Position numbers and translations under genes: made by a program
Shown here: piece by piece, positions 53,065-61,254 of the stretch
Layout: every line of letters starts with the position of its first letter
How positions within the stretch are numbered: the stretch's first letter is position 1
Origin: Paenibacillus sp. HWE-109
GTDB taxonomy: Bacteria > Bacillota > Bacilli > Paenibacillales > NBRC-103111
DNA: 64,000 nt
Direction: 5' to 3'
Assembly (NCBI RefSeq): GCF_022163125.1
Contig: NZ_CP091881.1
Span: forward strand, 806,001-870,000
Notes under the pieces: generated by a model
What the model saw: only the letters and a program-made list of their open reading frames with translations
Databases searched by the model: none
Told to the model about the DNA's origin: nothing

Positions 53065-53110
53065 ATCAACGGGTAACGATAGTTAAAAGACAAAGGAGCC
53101 GCAAAAGCCA
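53065..53110 (+). repeat. CBR module A, followed by broken B
   Basis: ACGGGTAACGATAGTTAAAA, then AAAGGAGCCGC, possibly the first arm of a hairpin. The partner arm and module C are missing; GNAT coding sequence starts within 20 bases. Confidence 0.7.
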
Positions 53111-53392
53111 GGTAGCTGGGACAAACATATATGGGGAAATCAAGATCTTAATGATTCAGTATTAATACATAGGCTTGCAATTTCACGAGAAGAAAAAGGA
53201 AAGCAATTGGGATCTGTAATTCTAAACTGGATCGCAAATGTATTGGACTTTCCTAAAACCAAATTATACTTGAGACTTGATTGCGTTGAAAATAATTTTA
53301 GACTGAATGAATACTACAAGCAGAATGGATTTCTGTTTGAAAATGCATCAATGGGAGGCTGCCGGCATGATCGGCAGCCTCAATTACTTTAA
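53111..53392 (+). pseudogene. GNAT acetyltransferase, 5'-truncated
   Basis: The open frame reads VLIHRLAISREEKGKQLGSV (the acetyl-CoA loop), then a strand LYLRLDCVENNFRLNEYYKQ and NGFLFENA, i.e. the C-terminal half of a GNAT domain. There is no start codon, and the N-terminal half is missing exactly at the broken CBR copy. The last 13 codons or so are the hairpin of the next CBR copy. Probably not functional. Confidence 0.65.
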
Positions 53393-53411
53393 TGGGCAGA
53401 TAGCTTCAATA
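53355..53411 (+). repeat. CBR copy (modules B and C only)
   Basis: GAGGCTGCCG-(7)-CGGCAGCCTC, perfect 10 bp, then ATTACTTTAATGGGCAGATA. As at 8319, module A is absent and the gene's reading frame runs into the hairpin. Confidence 0.85.
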
Positions 53412-53503
53412 AAAAGTACATGCGTTTTGCGGCGAGAGCAGAAGGAGCTTTATCGTCGATATAGGGACACTAGGTCTTATTATGGATCCTTCATCTTTTA
53501 ACA

Positions 53504-53533
53504 TTGACAAAAACTGACCAAGTGGTCTAATAT
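53504..53533 (+). promoter_or_regulatory. Sigma-A promoter with embedded TetR operator
   Basis: TTGACA (53504) and TAATAT (53528) with an 18-base spacer; inside the spacer GACCA-AG-TGGTC is a perfect palindrome, of the type bound by TetR regulators. Autorepression of the following tetR gene is the simple reading. Confidence 0.75.
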
Positions 53534-53556
53534 TGATTCAGGAGGTCTAATAATTT

Positions 53557-54132
53557 ATGGAAAAGTCGTTTACTCGCACCCAACGAGCTCGTCGTGAAGA
53601 TATTATCAGTGCCGCGATCGTCGTCATCAATCGCGAAGGCTACACTGCTGCATCCGTCGAAAGGATCGCCAAAGAAGCTGAGACTAGCAAGAGCACCATA
53701 CTATACCACTTCAAGACTAAGGAAGCGATCTATGAGGAACTGGTCATCACGCTCTATCACAATGGTGCCGCCTACATGACCGAACGAATCATGGCGGTCG
53801 AGACCTATCGTGACAAACTCTGTGCGTACCTGTCCTCGAATCTTCACTTCATCGCTGAACATGCCGCTCACGTCAACGCCGTTCACAGGATTCAAGAAAA
53901 TGGCGGGCTCCAGAGCGACGGTTCCGACGCAGTTACGCCACTCGCGACACTGCTTTCATCCGGCCAAAAAGCAGGAGAATTCGGTTTCTTTGATCCATTG
54001 GTAATGTCGCTTGTCATCCGTGCCGCGGTCGATGGAGCATCCTTCCACTTCACCACACACCACAACCTAGACTTCGAGCACTACATTAACCAAACCATTC
54101 AGCTTTTCCAAAAAGCCACAGCGCTCCCATAG
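53557..54132 (+). CDS. TetR-family transcriptional regulator
   Basis: 191 residues. The N-terminal HTH is complete (IISAAIVVINREGYTAASVERIAKEA, then TSKSTILYHFKTKEAIYEEL). The helical C-terminal domain (about 60-190) would bind an inducer. ATG 53557 follows CAGGAGG. It is preceded by a strong promoter with palindromic operator and followed 15 bases later by a membrane-protein gene, probably its target or partner. A two-gene unit inside the CBR array. Confidence 0.85.
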   Translation: MEKSFTRTQRARREDIISAAIVVINREGYTAASVERIAKEAETSKSTILYHFKTKEAIYEELVITLYHNGAAYMTERIMAVETYRDKLCAYLSSNLHFIAEHAAHVNAVHRIQENGGLQSDGSDAVTPLATLLSSGQKAGEFGFFDPLVMSLVIRAAVDGASFHFTTHHNLDFEHYINQTIQLFQKATALP

Positions 54133-54147
54133 CGCAGAAAGGCCTTA

Positions 54148-54549
54148 ATGATGGACAAAAATTTGGCTGCCAACCATGCAAATCCAAAGATGATAACACC
54201 AGCTCTTCATTCCGTCAGATGGCTTGTCACTCTTTATAGCTTGATAAGCTGGCTGACCGTCGCGGCGATCATTATTTTATCGTATACTGCACCAAACCTC
54301 GTAAACCCGGAGGCTTGGGTACGTGGCATCATCGTCGCTGCTACATCGGTCTTGACAGTAGTCTTTGCAAATCGGGCTGCCATAGGTAAACCGCGTGCAT
54401 TGATGCGGTTGCGTATCGTTGTGACGGTATTGCTCGTCGCATTCACCGCCGTACTTTTTTTCTTGACTTTACCGGTATGGATGAAAGTCGAGCAGGTGGT
54501 TTGCAGCGTATTGCTTCTAGTTATTGCCATTCTCATCTTTAAGAGTTAG
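54148..54549 (+). CDS. Small four-helix membrane protein
   Basis: 133 residues; predicted helices at about 28-50, 58-76, 86-108 and 112-132. No conserved motif recognised. The start is ATG 54148 or the next Met; GAAAGG lies 10 bases upstream. Cotranscribed with the tetR gene, so possibly a stress or efflux-associated membrane protein. Stop at 54547. Confidence 0.6.
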   Translation: MMDKNLAANHANPKMITPALHSVRWLVTLYSLISWLTVAAIIILSYTAPNLVNPEAWVRGIIVAATSVLTVVFANRAAIGKPRALMRLRIVVTVLLVAFTAVLFFLTLPVWMKVEQVVCSVLLLVIAILIFKS

Positions 54550-54707
54550 ACTCATTTATCAAATGAAATTAAAGTTTTAGATCCAAGAGGTCAATTTGAC
54601 ACGTTTATATTAGATTTAAACTGTTTTTAGACCTTCATGAATGACAACTAAATATGAATAGAAACATTTATCTACAAATGAGTAACATGAGTATAATATA
54701 TTGACAC

Positions 54708-54795
54708 GTACGCTATCGGTGAACGATAGCTAAGCAACTGAAGGGCTGCCGACGTGGTAGCCCTTCACTCCGTTAACGGGCAGGATAATTACAAC
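54708..54795 (+). repeat. CBR copy (full)
   Basis: Module A is a perfect hairpin, GCTATCG-GTGAA-CGATAGC; module B AAGGGCTGCC / GGTAGCCCTT (10 bp with one G-T); module C CCGTTAACGGGCAGGATAAT. Confidence 0.9.
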
Positions 54796-54875
54796 AGGAA
54801 AATATTTACATGGGAACAAATGTGCTGTAATATGATGAGGAAACATACTTTTAATATAAGGTAAGGTGGTTTCCA

Positions 54876-55238
54876 GTGAGTGAACAAGTTGTTGAACAGT
54901 TTGTTGACCGTATTGATGCAGTCTTTCTACCTGTGAAGAATCTTCAGGATTCGTTAGTGTGGTACCAAACCATGTTTGGGTTCGGTTTGCGTTGGAGTAA
55001 TGAAAGAATGGCTGGATTAGCAATAGCCCCTAACTGCGGATTTCATTTAGTACAAATCTCAGACTTTGAACCAATTAATAAATACACTCCATTCAATTTT
55101 GTTGTGAAGGATGTAGAAGAAGTGCGGGAAAGACTCGAAAAAAATGGAGTAGCTGTTTCTGAGGTAAGGAACGGTGAACCTAAACGGTTTGATATTACTG
55201 ATAATAACGGAAATATGATTAGTGTTATTCAATTGTAA
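54876..55238 (+). CDS. VOC-superfamily protein (glyoxalase-like)
   Basis: 120 residues, GTG 54876 behind AAGGTGG. Single VOC unit: IDAVFLPVKNLQDSLVWYQT, then MFGFGLRW, central FNFVVKDVEEVRERLEKNGV and end FDITDNNGNMISVIQ. Enzyme or antibiotic-binding role unknown. The only intact gene between two CBR copies. Confidence 0.8.
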   Translation: MSEQVVEQFVDRIDAVFLPVKNLQDSLVWYQTMFGFGLRWSNERMAGLAIAPNCGFHLVQISDFEPINKYTPFNFVVKDVEEVRERLEKNGVAVSEVRNGEPKRFDITDNNGNMISVIQL

Positions 55239-55267
55239 ATGACAAGATATTCGTATTGAACTTTAAA

Positions 55268-55340
55268 GAGGAATGATCCTTGAGGGGCTAGCTACGCAGC
55301 AGTTCCTTTTTTTTATTGAAGTAACGGGCAGTGTACACTA
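55268..55340 (+). repeat. CBR copy (B and C; A degenerate)
   Basis: AGGAA ... TTCCT stem with inner GGCTAGCTACGCAGC, followed by eight Ts, then ATTGAAGTAACGGGCAGTGT. Probably also terminates transcription. Confidence 0.75.
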
Positions 55341-55361
55341 TAAGGGAAATAAAGGGAAAAG

Positions 55362-55658
55362 TATGGGTGTGGCGAAGTCTTTGTTTTAATTGAATCCGAT
55401 AATGACACAAGAGCGGTTATTGAAGTAAACGGGCGAACTAGATGGGTTATTACTTTCTTTACTGATGACATTGAATTTTTACATAAGAAATTATTATCCG
55501 AAGGAGTCACTTTTAGAAATATCAGTGATGAAGGTATCTATGGAAAGTTTTTTTCCTTTGAGGATTTAGATGGAAACCTATTTGATGTATGGGAAAATAG
55601 AGATAGCGAGTTAATTTTTTTAAAAGGGTGGATTAAGCTAACGGGGAACGTTAATTAA
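55362..55658 (+). pseudogene. VOC-superfamily protein, 5'-truncated
   Basis: An open frame without a start codon: VFVLIESDNDTRAVIEVNGR, FFTDDIEFLHKKLLSEGV and FSFEDLDGNLFDVWE, i.e. the C-terminal two thirds of a VOC domain. A stop codon lies at 55353, just behind CBR module C, so the N terminus was lost at the repeat. The frame ends inside module A of the next copy. Confidence 0.65.
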
Positions 55659-55730
55659 ATAGGGATCGTCGGCTGCTACGCAGTCTTGACGATCCCTATT
55701 TAATTGAAGTAAAGTGCAGAATTACGGAAC
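55632..55730 (+). repeat. CBR copy (full, longest perfect stem)
   Basis: Module A GCTAACGGGGAACGTTAATT; module B AAATAGGGATCGTC / GACGATCCCTATTT, a perfect 14-bp stem with an inner CTGC-TAC-GCAG hairpin; module C AATTGAAGTAAAGTGCAGAA. Confidence 0.9.
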
Positions 55731-55797
55731 CTTCCTACTGTTAGAGGCGTAATATTGATGACACTTACTATTAAATGGATAATCACGGATAGATTAT

Positions 55798-56007
55798 TTG
55801 TTGCATTTTAAAAGGAGGAATAAGATTTCTCCATTCTTTGGTTTTGGTTTCCTAGCTCTTTTTTTACGTTTGGCATTAGGTATGTTATTTGGAAAAAGGA
55901 TGGAAAGTAAAGGAGAAAAAGCAATGAATGATTACAGACAGAATGGATACCTTATTGTAGGCGTTGGAATTGTGGCTATTCTCGCGGGTATTGTTGACAC
56001 ATTTTAA
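55798..56007 (+). CDS. Small membrane protein
   Basis: 69 residues. The frame opens at TTG 55798, but AAGGAGG at 55810 points to a start slightly downstream, without a clear ATG. Two hydrophobic segments (PFFGFGFLALFLRLALGMLF and YLIVGVGIVAILAGIV) flank a charged loop. No family assigned. Single gene between two CBR copies; its stop overlaps module A. Confidence 0.5.
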   Translation: MLHFKRRNKISPFFGFGFLALFLRLALGMLFGKRMESKGEKAMNDYRQNGYLIVGVGIVAILAGIVDTF

Positions 56008-56092
56008 GCTAGCGAGTAACGATAGTGGGAGGAGCCTTGCCGACAGGCATCTTCTCTATGGTGTGTTAAAGTATTGGGCAAGAAAAGATAAT
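56004..56092 (+). repeat. CBR copy (full, diverged)
   Basis: Module A GCTAGCGAGTAACGATAGTG; module B GAGGAGCCT / AGGCATCTTCTC (imperfect); module C TTAAAGTATTGGGCAAGAAA. Confidence 0.75.
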
Positions 56093-56144
56093 TCAATTCG
56101 GAGTATGTAAAAAGTGCCACTCTATAATAGAAGGTGATCTTTAG

Positions 56145-56762
56145 ATGCAAGAATTTATTAAGAATTTTAAACAAGCCGTTTTCGGGGATAATATTTACAT
56201 TCGACCATCTCTTTTATCTGAGGATAAAGAATATCTTATAATTACTTTTGATGTCTTTTTATATGAAACTCAGAATGTAGTTCAAAGTTGGAAAGTAACC
56301 TGTAAGAATTTTGAAAATTACAAGCTGGTGAATGAATTTTTCGAAGATATAAATATATTCAAGGATCACATCTTATTATGGGAATACTCTGAGTTACAAG
56401 CGGAACTGTTTTATACTGGTAAAACAAATAAAAAGTTCGAATTGATTGGTGAATTACTTAGTAAACATTACGAAGTAACAAAGGGATGGATAGATTACAA
56501 ATACTATTTAAATAAATCGTTAGAATGGAAGTCAATAGACTGGCTGTTTAGTGGAGATAATGGGTTAGTAGCTTCAGGTCCAACCATTTTAATAAATGAA
56601 TATAATACGATTTTAGAAAAGTTTGGACTAAAGACATCCATTTTACCAAGAAAGGGAAAACAAGTGAAATATGAAGTATTAATATATGAGAATTCCTTTG
56701 TAATTGCTGAAGAATTTATTTTTGAATTGATATTAGAAAGTAACATTTCCGAAAGTTGCTGA
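56145..56762 (+). CDS. Hypothetical protein
   Basis: 205 residues, ATG 56145 behind AGAAGGTGAT. Soluble, rich in aromatic and acidic residues (EYLIITFDVFLYETQNVVQS; LLWEYSELQAELFYTG; VKYEVLIYENSFVIAEEFIF). I do not recognise the family; composition resembles immunity-type proteins, but that is a guess. Single gene between two CBR copies. Confidence 0.6.
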   Translation: MQEFIKNFKQAVFGDNIYIRPSLLSEDKEYLIITFDVFLYETQNVVQSWKVTCKNFENYKLVNEFFEDINIFKDHILLWEYSELQAELFYTGKTNKKFELIGELLSKHYEVTKGWIDYKYYLNKSLEWKSIDWLFSGDNGLVASGPTILINEYNTILEKFGLKTSILPRKGKQVKYEVLIYENSFVIAEEFIFELILESNISESC

Positions 56763-56797
56763 GAAGCGTTATAGTGAAGGGGAATCCGGTGGTTTAC

Positions 56798-56903
56798 TCA
56801 ACTAACAGCAGAACGTTTGTTGAAAAATACTCATATAGCGGCAGCTGATCACCCGATCGGCTGCCGTTGTCTATTGAAGTAACGGGCAGTTTAATTCCAA
56901 TAA
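56798..56903 (+). repeat. CBR copy (full)
   Basis: Module A ACTAACAGCAGAACGTTTGT; module B CGGCAGCTGATC-ACCC-GATCGGCTGCCG, 12 bp with one G-T; module C TTGAAGTAACGGGCAGTTTA, an exact consensus match. Confidence 0.9.
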
Positions 56904-56918
56904 ATGGTATAATATTCT

Positions 56919-57365
56919 GTGGGTACAAGGTCAAATAATTATCAGCACGTCAATATTCATAATGTAAATTTTATATATGCTACTACAAAAACAAGTATGC
57001 CTTTTAATGATGAGGAATTCGATTTGATTTATGATCGCAGAGGACCAACTTCTATTATTAATCACAGTAGATTATTAGTTTCTGGTGGGATTATACTTGG
57101 AATTCATACCAATATAGACTCTGCAAGAGAGCGTTTATTTAAAAATGGGTTTAAAGATATAGAAATTGAAGAGTTCAACGAGGCGATTACTTATTTCCCT
57201 AATGAAATGGAGTTTGCTAAATTCTTAGCAGACGTACCAGGTAATCCTGATTACACGTTACCAGAGTTAAAAAGTGAACTTGAAGAAAAGGTTAGAGAAA
57301 ATGTTATAGGAGGAAAACTAGGAGTAAGAGAACACAAGTACATATGGAAAGCAGTTAAACCCTAA
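56919..57365 (+). pseudogene. Class I SAM methyltransferase, 5'-truncated
   Basis: 148 codons from GTG 56919, starting only 16 bases behind CBR module C and without a ribosome site. It contains TSMPFNDEEFDLIYDRRGPT (strand 4, motif II region), HSRLLVSGGIILGIHTN and LFKNGFKDIEIEEF, typical of UbiE-like methyltransferases. The SAM-binding motif I (GxGxG) and the first strand are missing, so catalysis is unlikely. Truncation coincides with the repeat. Confidence 0.65.
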
Positions 57366-57371
57366 AAAGTT

Positions 57372-57424
57372 ATTACGCTAAAGCAAAACGATAGATTAAT
57401 AAAAAAGAAGGCAACCGGCCAGAA
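57372..57424 (+). repeat. CBR module A with broken B
   Basis: CGCTAAAGCAAAACGATAGA then TTAATAAAAAAGAAGGCAACCG. The second arm and module C are missing. Begins 7 bases after the methyltransferase stop. Confidence 0.65.
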
Positions 57425-57634
57425 TTCCAATTAATTTCAAGTAGGGTGTTAAAGCACGTAATGTAGAAAGAAAATAAAGTATTAGACTGGAAAATAAAGA
57501 GTGTGGCTGATCAGGAAACTATCTGCGCTTGGAAAGTAGTGTTAGCTGTTGAGTAAAGTAAAATTCCGCAAAAAATATCAAAACAGAGCGTTCCATCTGT
57601 CGTAAAGTGAGTATATCGATATGGAGGCATTAAA

Positions 57635-58510
57635 GTGAATTATAAGGATTTGGTAATCAAGGCCACTACCTATATTGAGGATCATCTGACCGATGAGAGA
57701 TTAAGCACCAAGGTTATGGAGGCTGCGGGCTATTCGCCGTACCATTTTCACCGGATCTTCCTATCGGTTACGAGAAACTCCGTCTCGGAGTACATACGCA
57801 AGCGGAGATTGACACAAGCAGCATACGATTTATTTTATACCAACCAAAGGATCATAGATATTGCCATCCTGTACCGGTTCGAGTCTCAGGAATCCTTCGC
57901 CCGAGCCTTTGGGAAAATGTTCTCCATCTCGCCTGGACAATTTCGAAAGCAAAGGGACATGAAGGACACGCTGTTCCGGGCAATGGAGAAGCTTCCTTTG
58001 GATGAAGTGGGGCTACAGCATTTGAATAAGAGCGTCTCCCTCGTGCCAGCTATTGTCTGCCTGAATAAGCTGCATCTGGTCGGCATGTCGATACCGGGTG
58101 TCAATTCAGACGAAGTCGGAAAGCTATGGCGGAGCTTTAGGCAGCGTTTGTTTGAAATTGAGCGAAAGCCGGATACGGAAGACATATTTTATGCGGTCTT
58201 TGAACTTACAGGTAGGCAATGGGAAGTCACTTATACCGCTTGTGTCGAGGTGGCTGGCGAGGAGAGTGTAGTTCCCTTGGGAATGGTCGCTAAGCTGCTC
58301 CCAGAGGTAACTTATGCGGTTTTTACTCATAAGGGGACATTATCGAGACTCAACGATACGTTCCAGTACATTTATGAAACGTGGTTACCCCAGTCAGGCA
58401 GCGTTCGTACGAATTCCCCCGAGTTTGCGCGTTACGACCATCGATATCTAGGACCGATGAACGAGGATTCGGTATTAGACATATATATTCCCGTTGGGGC
58501 GCCATCTTAA
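57635..58510 (+). CDS. AraC-family regulator with GyrI-like effector domain
   Basis: 291 residues, GTG 57635 behind GGAGG. N-terminal AraC HTH pair (LSTKVMEAAGYSPYHFHRIF; IIDIAILYRFESQESFARAF) at residues 1-110, then a C-terminal GyrI-like/effector-binding domain (about 125-290; FYAVFELTGRQWEVTYTACV, KLLPEVTYAVFTHKG). This arrangement is that of SoxS/Rob-like regulators responding to small hydrophobic compounds. It lies 33 bases upstream of the alpha/beta hydrolase gene, probably one operon. Confidence 0.85.
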   Translation: MNYKDLVIKATTYIEDHLTDERLSTKVMEAAGYSPYHFHRIFLSVTRNSVSEYIRKRRLTQAAYDLFYTNQRIIDIAILYRFESQESFARAFGKMFSISPGQFRKQRDMKDTLFRAMEKLPLDEVGLQHLNKSVSLVPAIVCLNKLHLVGMSIPGVNSDEVGKLWRSFRQRLFEIERKPDTEDIFYAVFELTGRQWEVTYTACVEVAGEESVVPLGMVAKLLPEVTYAVFTHKGTLSRLNDTFQYIYETWLPQSGSVRTNSPEFARYDHRYLGPMNEDSVLDIYIPVGAPS

Positions 58511-58543
58511 GAGCATTTATCTCAAGGAGAGGAAGAAATCAAG

Positions 58544-59434
58544 ATGAACAAAATAGAAGACATTGTTGAAGGATATGCAGGTTGCTGTGAGGTACAAATT
58601 ACCGACAACGCATTGAAGGTGACCGTTCCCATGATCGTGATGTATCCGACAGATGCACCGGAACAGACTGATAGGTTAGGGCGGTACTCGTTGGAGGTGG
58701 CCAGAGACGCAGCGCCGCTGGAGGGGAAATTTAGACTAGTCCTCATTTCACACGGTACAGGCGGTTCACCGCTTGTGTACCGGTCGCTCGCTCGGCATTT
58801 GGCGCGCAGCGGCTTTATCGTTGGCCTTCTCGAACATCCATTTAATAACCGCAATGATAATAGTTTGGAAGGTACTGTCCAAAACCTCACCTATCGCCCC
58901 CGGCACCTTCGCATGGCAGCCGACTGGTTTTTTGAAGATGAGAGGTTTAAGGAGCTTCTCCAGCCGGGAGGCCATTCGGTCATCGGGCATTCCATGGGGG
59001 GCTACACCGCGCTTGCAGCAGCTGGCGGTATCCCGACCTCCTTCCCTAATGAGAGCCCGGATGGGAAGCCGCAGCAGATCGATGTCCCTCATGATTCACG
59101 CATCCGGTCCCTGATTTTGCTAGCCCCGGCGTCCGTTTGGTTCCATAATGAGGGAGCATTAAATAACGTTCGGCTCCCCATTCTCATGTTGGATGCCGAG
59201 CGAGACCCTTACGCACTTCCTTTTCACGCGCAGATCATCATGAATGGTGTTGCTGAACCGCAAATGATTCGCTATCGGACGGTGGAGAATGCCGGACATT
59301 ATTCCTTCCTGACTCCTTTCCCAGCTGAGATGATTTCACCAGCCTTCCTCCCCTCGCAAGACCCGCCCGGCTTTGATCGCGTGCAATTTCACGAAACGCT
59401 GAAGGCTGAAGTAGTAGATTTTCTGTTGACTTAA
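58544..59434 (+). CDS. Alpha/beta hydrolase (dienelactone hydrolase-like)
   Basis: 296 residues, ATG 58544 behind GAGAGGAAG. Oxyanion strand LVLISHGTGGSPLVYRSLAR, nucleophile elbow VIGHSMGGYTA (Ser about 149), Asp in MLDAERDPYAL and His in VENAGHYSFL. Resembles the predicted dienelactone hydrolases of the PAF-acetylhydrolase-like group. No signal peptide. Expressed with the preceding regulator gene. Substrate unknown. Confidence 0.85.
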   Translation: MNKIEDIVEGYAGCCEVQITDNALKVTVPMIVMYPTDAPEQTDRLGRYSLEVARDAAPLEGKFRLVLISHGTGGSPLVYRSLARHLARSGFIVGLLEHPFNNRNDNSLEGTVQNLTYRPRHLRMAADWFFEDERFKELLQPGGHSVIGHSMGGYTALAAAGGIPTSFPNESPDGKPQQIDVPHDSRIRSLILLAPASVWFHNEGALNNVRLPILMLDAERDPYALPFHAQIIMNGVAEPQMIRYRTVENAGHYSFLTPFPAEMISPAFLPSQDPPGFDRVQFHETLKAEVVDFLLT

Positions 59435-59492
59435 CATTAGGAACAATCACTTTCCGTCGAAATCAAATGTTAACTGAGAGTTCGATTAACTA

Positions 59493-59605
59493 ATCGTTAC
59501 GCTAACTGGGGAATGTTAGTTCAATATCAGGCTGAAACAGCAGCGGCAGTCTAAGACTTTATATTCACGTCTTAGTCCGCCGCTGCTTACTTTATTGGAA
59601 CAGTA
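59493..59605 (+). repeat. CBR copy (full, long compound stem)
   Basis: Module A CTAAC-TGGGGAAT-GTTAG is a perfect small hairpin; module B AGCAGCGGC.AGT.CTAAGAC pairs with GTCTTAG.TCC.GCCGCTGCT (16 bp with a small bulge); module C shortened to TTTATTGGAACAGTATAAAA. Confidence 0.85.
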
Positions 59606-59798
59606 TAAAACTTATTTTACGAAGGCTGCCAAATTAATAATTGAAAAACCACATTAGATCAACAACTCTAGTCTAGAACTTCATTTTCAACGAACACGTA
59701 ACACCTTATTCAGCGGTTGCTCCCTTTTGTTCAACGAACTTTCTGAATATCACGTTATCTGAAAGCAAGACCTAAACCATAGAGGAGCGATTAATTAT

Positions 59799-60144
59799 AT
59801 GAACCGCCTAGTAATTATGACAGTTGGAATAACGCATAGTGGAAAAACTACCTTTGCTAAAGAATTGACCTAATACACTAAAATTCTCTATTACCAATGC
59901 GATTGTTGAATATGCTGTAGTGCAAAGTAATTTTCATATCATCTTAAGAAATTGTAATTTAAATAAATCAGGACGAACAAATGTACTCAGATATTTTCAT
60001 GAAAAGGGATTTAGAAGTATTATTGTTTACTTTAATTTATCTATTGAAATACTGAGAGCACGAGTTGAACAAACACAAAGAAGTAAAACTATTTTCAGAA
60101 GTGCATCGAGCTTTTTAGAAGTAGAATCGTGCGTTAACTCCTAA
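59799..60144 (+). pseudogene. P-loop kinase/ATPase remnant
   Basis: ATG 59799 follows AGAGGAG. MTVGITHSGKTTFAKEL contains a Walker A motif, but a stop comes after 24 codons. Further down another frame (59920-60144) reads HEKGFRSIIVYFNLSIEILR and ARVEQTQRSK, typical of the LID and C-terminal part of small P-loop kinases. The middle is deleted. Non-functional. Confidence 0.6.
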
Positions 60145-60245
60145 AATCAATATAACTGTTTATTACTTATTGAAATAACAAATTAAATGATAATATTACT
60201 AATATTGAATCTATTCGCAAGTAATGAAAAAGGGTGATTAGTGAA

Positions 60246-61157
60246 ATGAGCGAAATCGAAATCCGTAAATTTACAAAAGTCGATTTACAGAAAATGGGTA
60301 AGTTATACCAAGCTGTTACGTCTAGAGATAACGCGGTTTTTTGGTGGGTTGGAGAAGAAGATAACTGGCCAAATGTATTCATAGCGGTTGAGGAAGAACA
60401 AATTATAGCTAAGGGGCAAGTTAGTATTGTTTGCACTATACCACTAGGAAGCCCAAAAGAACACAAGCACTATATTTATTTCAATTTAAAGACGCTTCCG
60501 GAAAGAGAAGCAGACTACCACCTCTATGATCTCCTATATGAGCGTTTGTTAAATAGAGCATATGAGTTGAAAGAAACATTACCGAATGCCTACCGAACGA
60601 TGATGGGCATAGGTAACCAATCCACTGAAAAGCAAAACAACAACTATTTCAAAACAAAAGGTTTCGTATATAGGAAGAGTTTGTATACGATGCGTAGAAA
60701 TTTATCCGAGACGATTGAACACCCAGTTCTTACTGCTCCCTATCAATGCATGCAACGGAACATGGCTACGGAGGACAGCGTAAATGAATACTTAAAAGTC
60801 GACATGGAGATTTGGCCGGAGGCCCCAATTGGGCACAAAAGGTTAATGGATAATCAGAAGAATTCTGCGTGGACTGCTTTTGTTGTTAGAGAGGATGCCA
60901 CCTTAATAGGAAGTGTTATGGCTTGGATGGATGAAGATGAAGATGGAATCATTGAAGATGTATTTGTCAGAGAGCCGTGGCGAAAACAAGGTATAGCAAA
61001 ACATTTGCTGTCTCAGGCGCTTTCATATCTCAAGGAAAATGGTAGTACGTTTGCCGAACTGCAAGTAGAAACAGCAAATAGATCTGCTCTGTCCTTATAT
61101 AACTCTGTTAGCTTTAAAGAAGTCTCAGAAGAAGTACGTTATGAGCGAGAACTTTAA
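60246..61157 (+). CDS. Two-domain GNAT acetyltransferase
   Basis: About 303 residues from ATG 60246, 7 bases behind AGGGTGAT; a GTG 60234 is in frame but overlaps the ribosome site. The first half (about 1-150) is a degenerate GNAT domain; the second (about 165-303) has the acetyl-CoA loop REPWRKQGIAKHLLSQAL and end VETANRSALSLYNSVSFKEV. Substrate unknown. Flanked by a kinase remnant and, 3 bases after the stop, a CBR copy. Confidence 0.85.
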   Translation: MSEIEIRKFTKVDLQKMGKLYQAVTSRDNAVFWWVGEEDNWPNVFIAVEEEQIIAKGQVSIVCTIPLGSPKEHKHYIYFNLKTLPEREADYHLYDLLYERLLNRAYELKETLPNAYRTMMGIGNQSTEKQNNNYFKTKGFVYRKSLYTMRRNLSETIEHPVLTAPYQCMQRNMATEDSVNEYLKVDMEIWPEAPIGHKRLMDNQKNSAWTAFVVREDATLIGSVMAWMDEDEDGIIEDVFVREPWRKQGIAKHLLSQALSYLKENGSTFAELQVETANRSALSLYNSVSFKEVSEEVRYEREL

Positions 61158-61159
61158 GT

Positions 61160-61254
61160 TGTTTAACTAACGGAAACAATAGCGAAATAATCAGGGAGCA
61201 ACTCGCCACGCCGCAGTTGCTCCCTGGTTTCATTTAAGTAACGGGATTTATATT
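61160..61254 (+). repeat. CBR copy (full)
   Basis: Module A ACTAACGGAAACAATAGCGA; module B CAGGGAGCAACT / AGTTGCTCCCTG, a perfect 12-bp stem; module C TTTAAGTAACGGGATTTATA. Confidence 0.9.
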
